Below are positions 62,670 to 64,000 of a DNA stretch of 64,000 nucleotides, piece after piece. Source of the stretch: CAXMMR01 sp965198995 (GTDB lineage Bacteria; Pseudomonadota; Alphaproteobacteria; Acetobacterales; Acetobacteraceae); assembly GCA_965198995.1 (NCBI GenBank), contig CBDAQG010000002.1:1240001-1304000 (forward strand). The letters are read 5' to 3'. A program made the position numbers and the translations under genes. Each line of letters starts with the position of its first letter. Within the stretch, counting starts at the first letter, position 1. The notes under the pieces are model-generated. The model made no database searches, was not told the origin of the DNA, and saw only the letters and a program-made list of their open reading frames with translations.

Positions 62670-63340
62670 GGGTGAGCCCCCCGCGGGTCCTCGTCCGGCG
62701 CCGGGTCGGCGAGGGGGCGCAGACGCGGCCCGCCGGTCAGCATCGCCCACAGCGTCCGCGGCACCAGCAGCGACAGCGCGACGTGCACGGCGAGGAAGCC
62801 GACGATCACCGACATGCCGAGGAAGTGCAGCAGGCGGGCGCGTTGAAAGCCGCCGACCAGCGCCACCGCCCAGGAGAACTGGACCGGTTTCCAGATCAGC
62901 AGCCCGGTCACCACCTGAGAGAGGCCGGCGAGGATCACCACGATGTAGAGCAGCTTCTGCACCGCGTTGTAGACCGTGAGGTCGGCATGCCCGATACGGA
63001 AATGCAACGTGTCCCACACCGTGTGCAGCAGCTCGTGCAGACGGATCGGCAGCAGGCGCTCGCGCAGCCGGCCGGTGATCAGGCCGTAGCTCAGGTAGGC
63101 GCCGCCGTTCAGCACCAACAGCCACATGCCGGCGAAGTGCCACAGCAGGCTCGGCGCCGCCCAGCTCCCGAGCCGGAAGAACGGGCTGAAATGCAGCCCG
63201 TTGACGATGACGTAGTCGTCGTAGATGCCCCATCCGGACGTGATCATGACGAGCATGGCGACGGCGTTGGTCCAGTGCATGAGACGCACCGGCAGCGGGT
63301 GCAGCCGGCGTTCTCGGCGGGCTGTGCGGGCGCGGACCAT
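62666..63340 (-). CDS. cytochrome b561-type membrane subunit
   Basis: A 224-residue cytochrome b of the hydrogenase/YedZ/b561 kind. Several helices carry likely haem His residues: MHWTNAVAML, LLWHFAGMWLL, RLLHFLGMSVI and FLAVHVALSLL. It would pass electrons from the quinone pool to the adjacent molybdopterin protein. The start codon is preceded by a Cys/Arg-free leader MVRARTARRER with a positive charge, so the N-terminus stays in the cytoplasm. It is divergent from the PRC-barrel gene, sharing a short promoter region. Confidence 0.87.
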   Translation of the reverse strand: MVRARTARRERRLHPLPVRLMHWTNAVAMLVMITSGWGIYDDYVIVNGLHFSPFFRLGSWAAPSLLWHFAGMWLLVLNGGAYLSYGLITGRLRERLLPIRLHELLHTVWDTLHFRIGHADLTVYNAVQKLLYIVVILAGLSQVVTGLLIWKPVQFSWAVALVGGFQRARLLHFLGMSVIVGFLAVHVALSLLVPRTLWAMLTGGPRLRPLADPAPDEDPRGAHP

Positions 63341-63434
63341 GCGCGGAGCTCCGGTCGGCGCCGTGCCAGGCGCGATGGAAGAGACGATTTCGATGCGACA
63401 GTGTAGGCTGCTTGCGCTGCTGAAAGAATGTACG

Positions 63435-63887
63435 ATGCTGAAACGGTACGCGCTGCTTGTCGTCGGACTTTTCGGCGTGACGTCGGCGTGGGCGCAGGCG
63501 CCTGCGCCGGCGCCGAGAATGCAGTCCGGCGAGACCCTGGCCGAGCTGGCAGCCGCGCATTACCCGCAGCCGGTGCAGGTGGCCTCGCTCCTGCACCGCA
63601 CTGTGCTGGCGGCCTCGGAAAGCCGCAATGTCGTCGGGCATGTCCTCGGCGTCGTCCGCCAGGACAATCAGGTCAAGGTCGTGGTCGACTATGGCGGCGT
63701 GCTCGGGTTCGGCGGCCGGCCGGTCGCGGTGCCGGTGCAGGCCATGGTGCTGATCCTGCACAGCATGGAGATCGTCGGCCTGACGCCAGACCAGCTCAGG
63801 CGTCTTCCAACCTTTGATGACGCCGGCGCGACCAGGCTGGCGCCGCAGGACGTGATCAAGGTCGGCCTGGCGCGCCCGACGCACTAG
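63435..63887 (+). CDS. PRC-barrel domain protein, exported
   Basis: A 150-residue protein. A signal peptide (YALLVVGLFGVTSAWAQA) is followed by a PRC-barrel-like region (SRNVVGHVLGVVRQDNQVKVVVDYGGVLGFGGRPVAV, key parts VVGHVLGVV and VDYGGVLGFGG). Such domains sense or bind small molecules or metals in the envelope. ATG 63435 gives the signal peptide; an upstream extension is possible. Divergent from the cytochrome b gene. Confidence 0.7.
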   Translation: MLKRYALLVVGLFGVTSAWAQAPAPAPRMQSGETLAELAAAHYPQPVQVASLLHRTVLAASESRNVVGHVLGVVRQDNQVKVVVDYGGVLGFGGRPVAVPVQAMVLILHSMEIVGLTPDQLRRLPTFDDAGATRLAPQDVIKVGLARPTH

Positions 63888-63914
63888 CTCCGACCGGCCA
63901 GGCGACGCCGCAGC

Positions 63915-64000
63915 TCAGGAGGCCGTGGCGGCGTGCGTCGTCAGCGTCGGCTGCTCGACGTACTGGCTGGGAAACAGCCGCTTCAGCGCCGCCACTTTCG
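63915..64000 (-). CDS. 3' end of an unrecognised gene
   Basis: The minus-strand frame reads KVAALKRLFPSQYVEQPTL and then TTHAATAS before the stop at 63915. The start lies beyond the window. No family can be named from 28 residues. Confidence 0.4.
   Translation of the reverse strand, partial: KVAALKRLFPSQYVEQPTLTTHAATAS

Overview
The window is high-GC DNA with alphaproteobacterial gene order (mfd-sdhE divergent from recG). It looks like a member of the Rhodospirillales, most likely an Acetobacteraceae-type organism; this placement is inferred from base composition, gene order and dispersed-repeat style, not from a marker gene. All calls rest on reading the sequence. No database search was run.

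Region 1 (1-8985) looks like a decaying accessory patch. It holds a very large DUF4011/SF1-helicase/Vsr-like-nuclease/DUF3320 protein (architecture of the Hhe anti-phage family) broken by one missing base, a FitAB-type toxin-antitoxin pair with a palindromic operator, and a TonB-dependent receptor remnant with several frameshifts.

Region 2 (8988-28831) is a catabolic block. One minus-strand set encodes a MarR regulator, an isatin-hydrolase-like cyclase-family enzyme, an anthraniloyl-CoA monooxygenase/reductase, an SDR, an enoyl-CoA hydratase and a RidA-like protein. Next come a five-gene peptide-type ABC importer, a two-subunit 2-oxoacid:ferredoxin oxidoreductase (indolepyruvate type), two divergent phytoene-dehydrogenase-like flavoproteins and an OprB-type porin. 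Read together they suggest isatin -> isatinate -> 2-aminobenzoyl-CoA -> ring reduction, with the oxidoreductase making the CoA thioester so that no CoA ligase is needed. A nearly identical box with a TTAGGCCTAA-type core lies upstream of both the importer/oxidoreductase divergon and the distant porin, which suggests one regulon.

Region 3 (28832-50580) is mostly housekeeping: an msrB pseudogene, a glycogen-debranching-like enzyme, two NUDIX proteins, a sulfotransferase, a UDG-family protein, a DUF3667 remnant, mfd, sdhE, recG, an ArsP-like permease, YraN, a TonB-like protein, an AI-2E family transporter, an XRE regulator, an aldo/keto reductase, an FKBP isomerase, a metallophosphoesterase and a frameshifted DUF1796-like gene.

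Region 4 (50581-64000) holds tRNA-Ser(UGA), a lone Flp pilin, an ABM-domain protein, a siderophore-interacting protein with a PadR regulator, a xylose-type sugar ABC transporter operon, a FAD reductase, a DUF2252-fatty-acid desaturase pair, and a molybdopterin oxidoreductase with its cytochrome b, a PRC-barrel protein and the tail of one more gene.

Two dispersed repeat families punctuate the window. An AT-rich nested inverted repeat (six copies) and a GC-rich double-hairpin element (seven copies) sit almost always directly after gene 3' ends, sometimes supplying stop codons or the last residues. At least five genes carry single-base frameshifts or larger lesions, so either gene decay or residual assembly indels should be considered.
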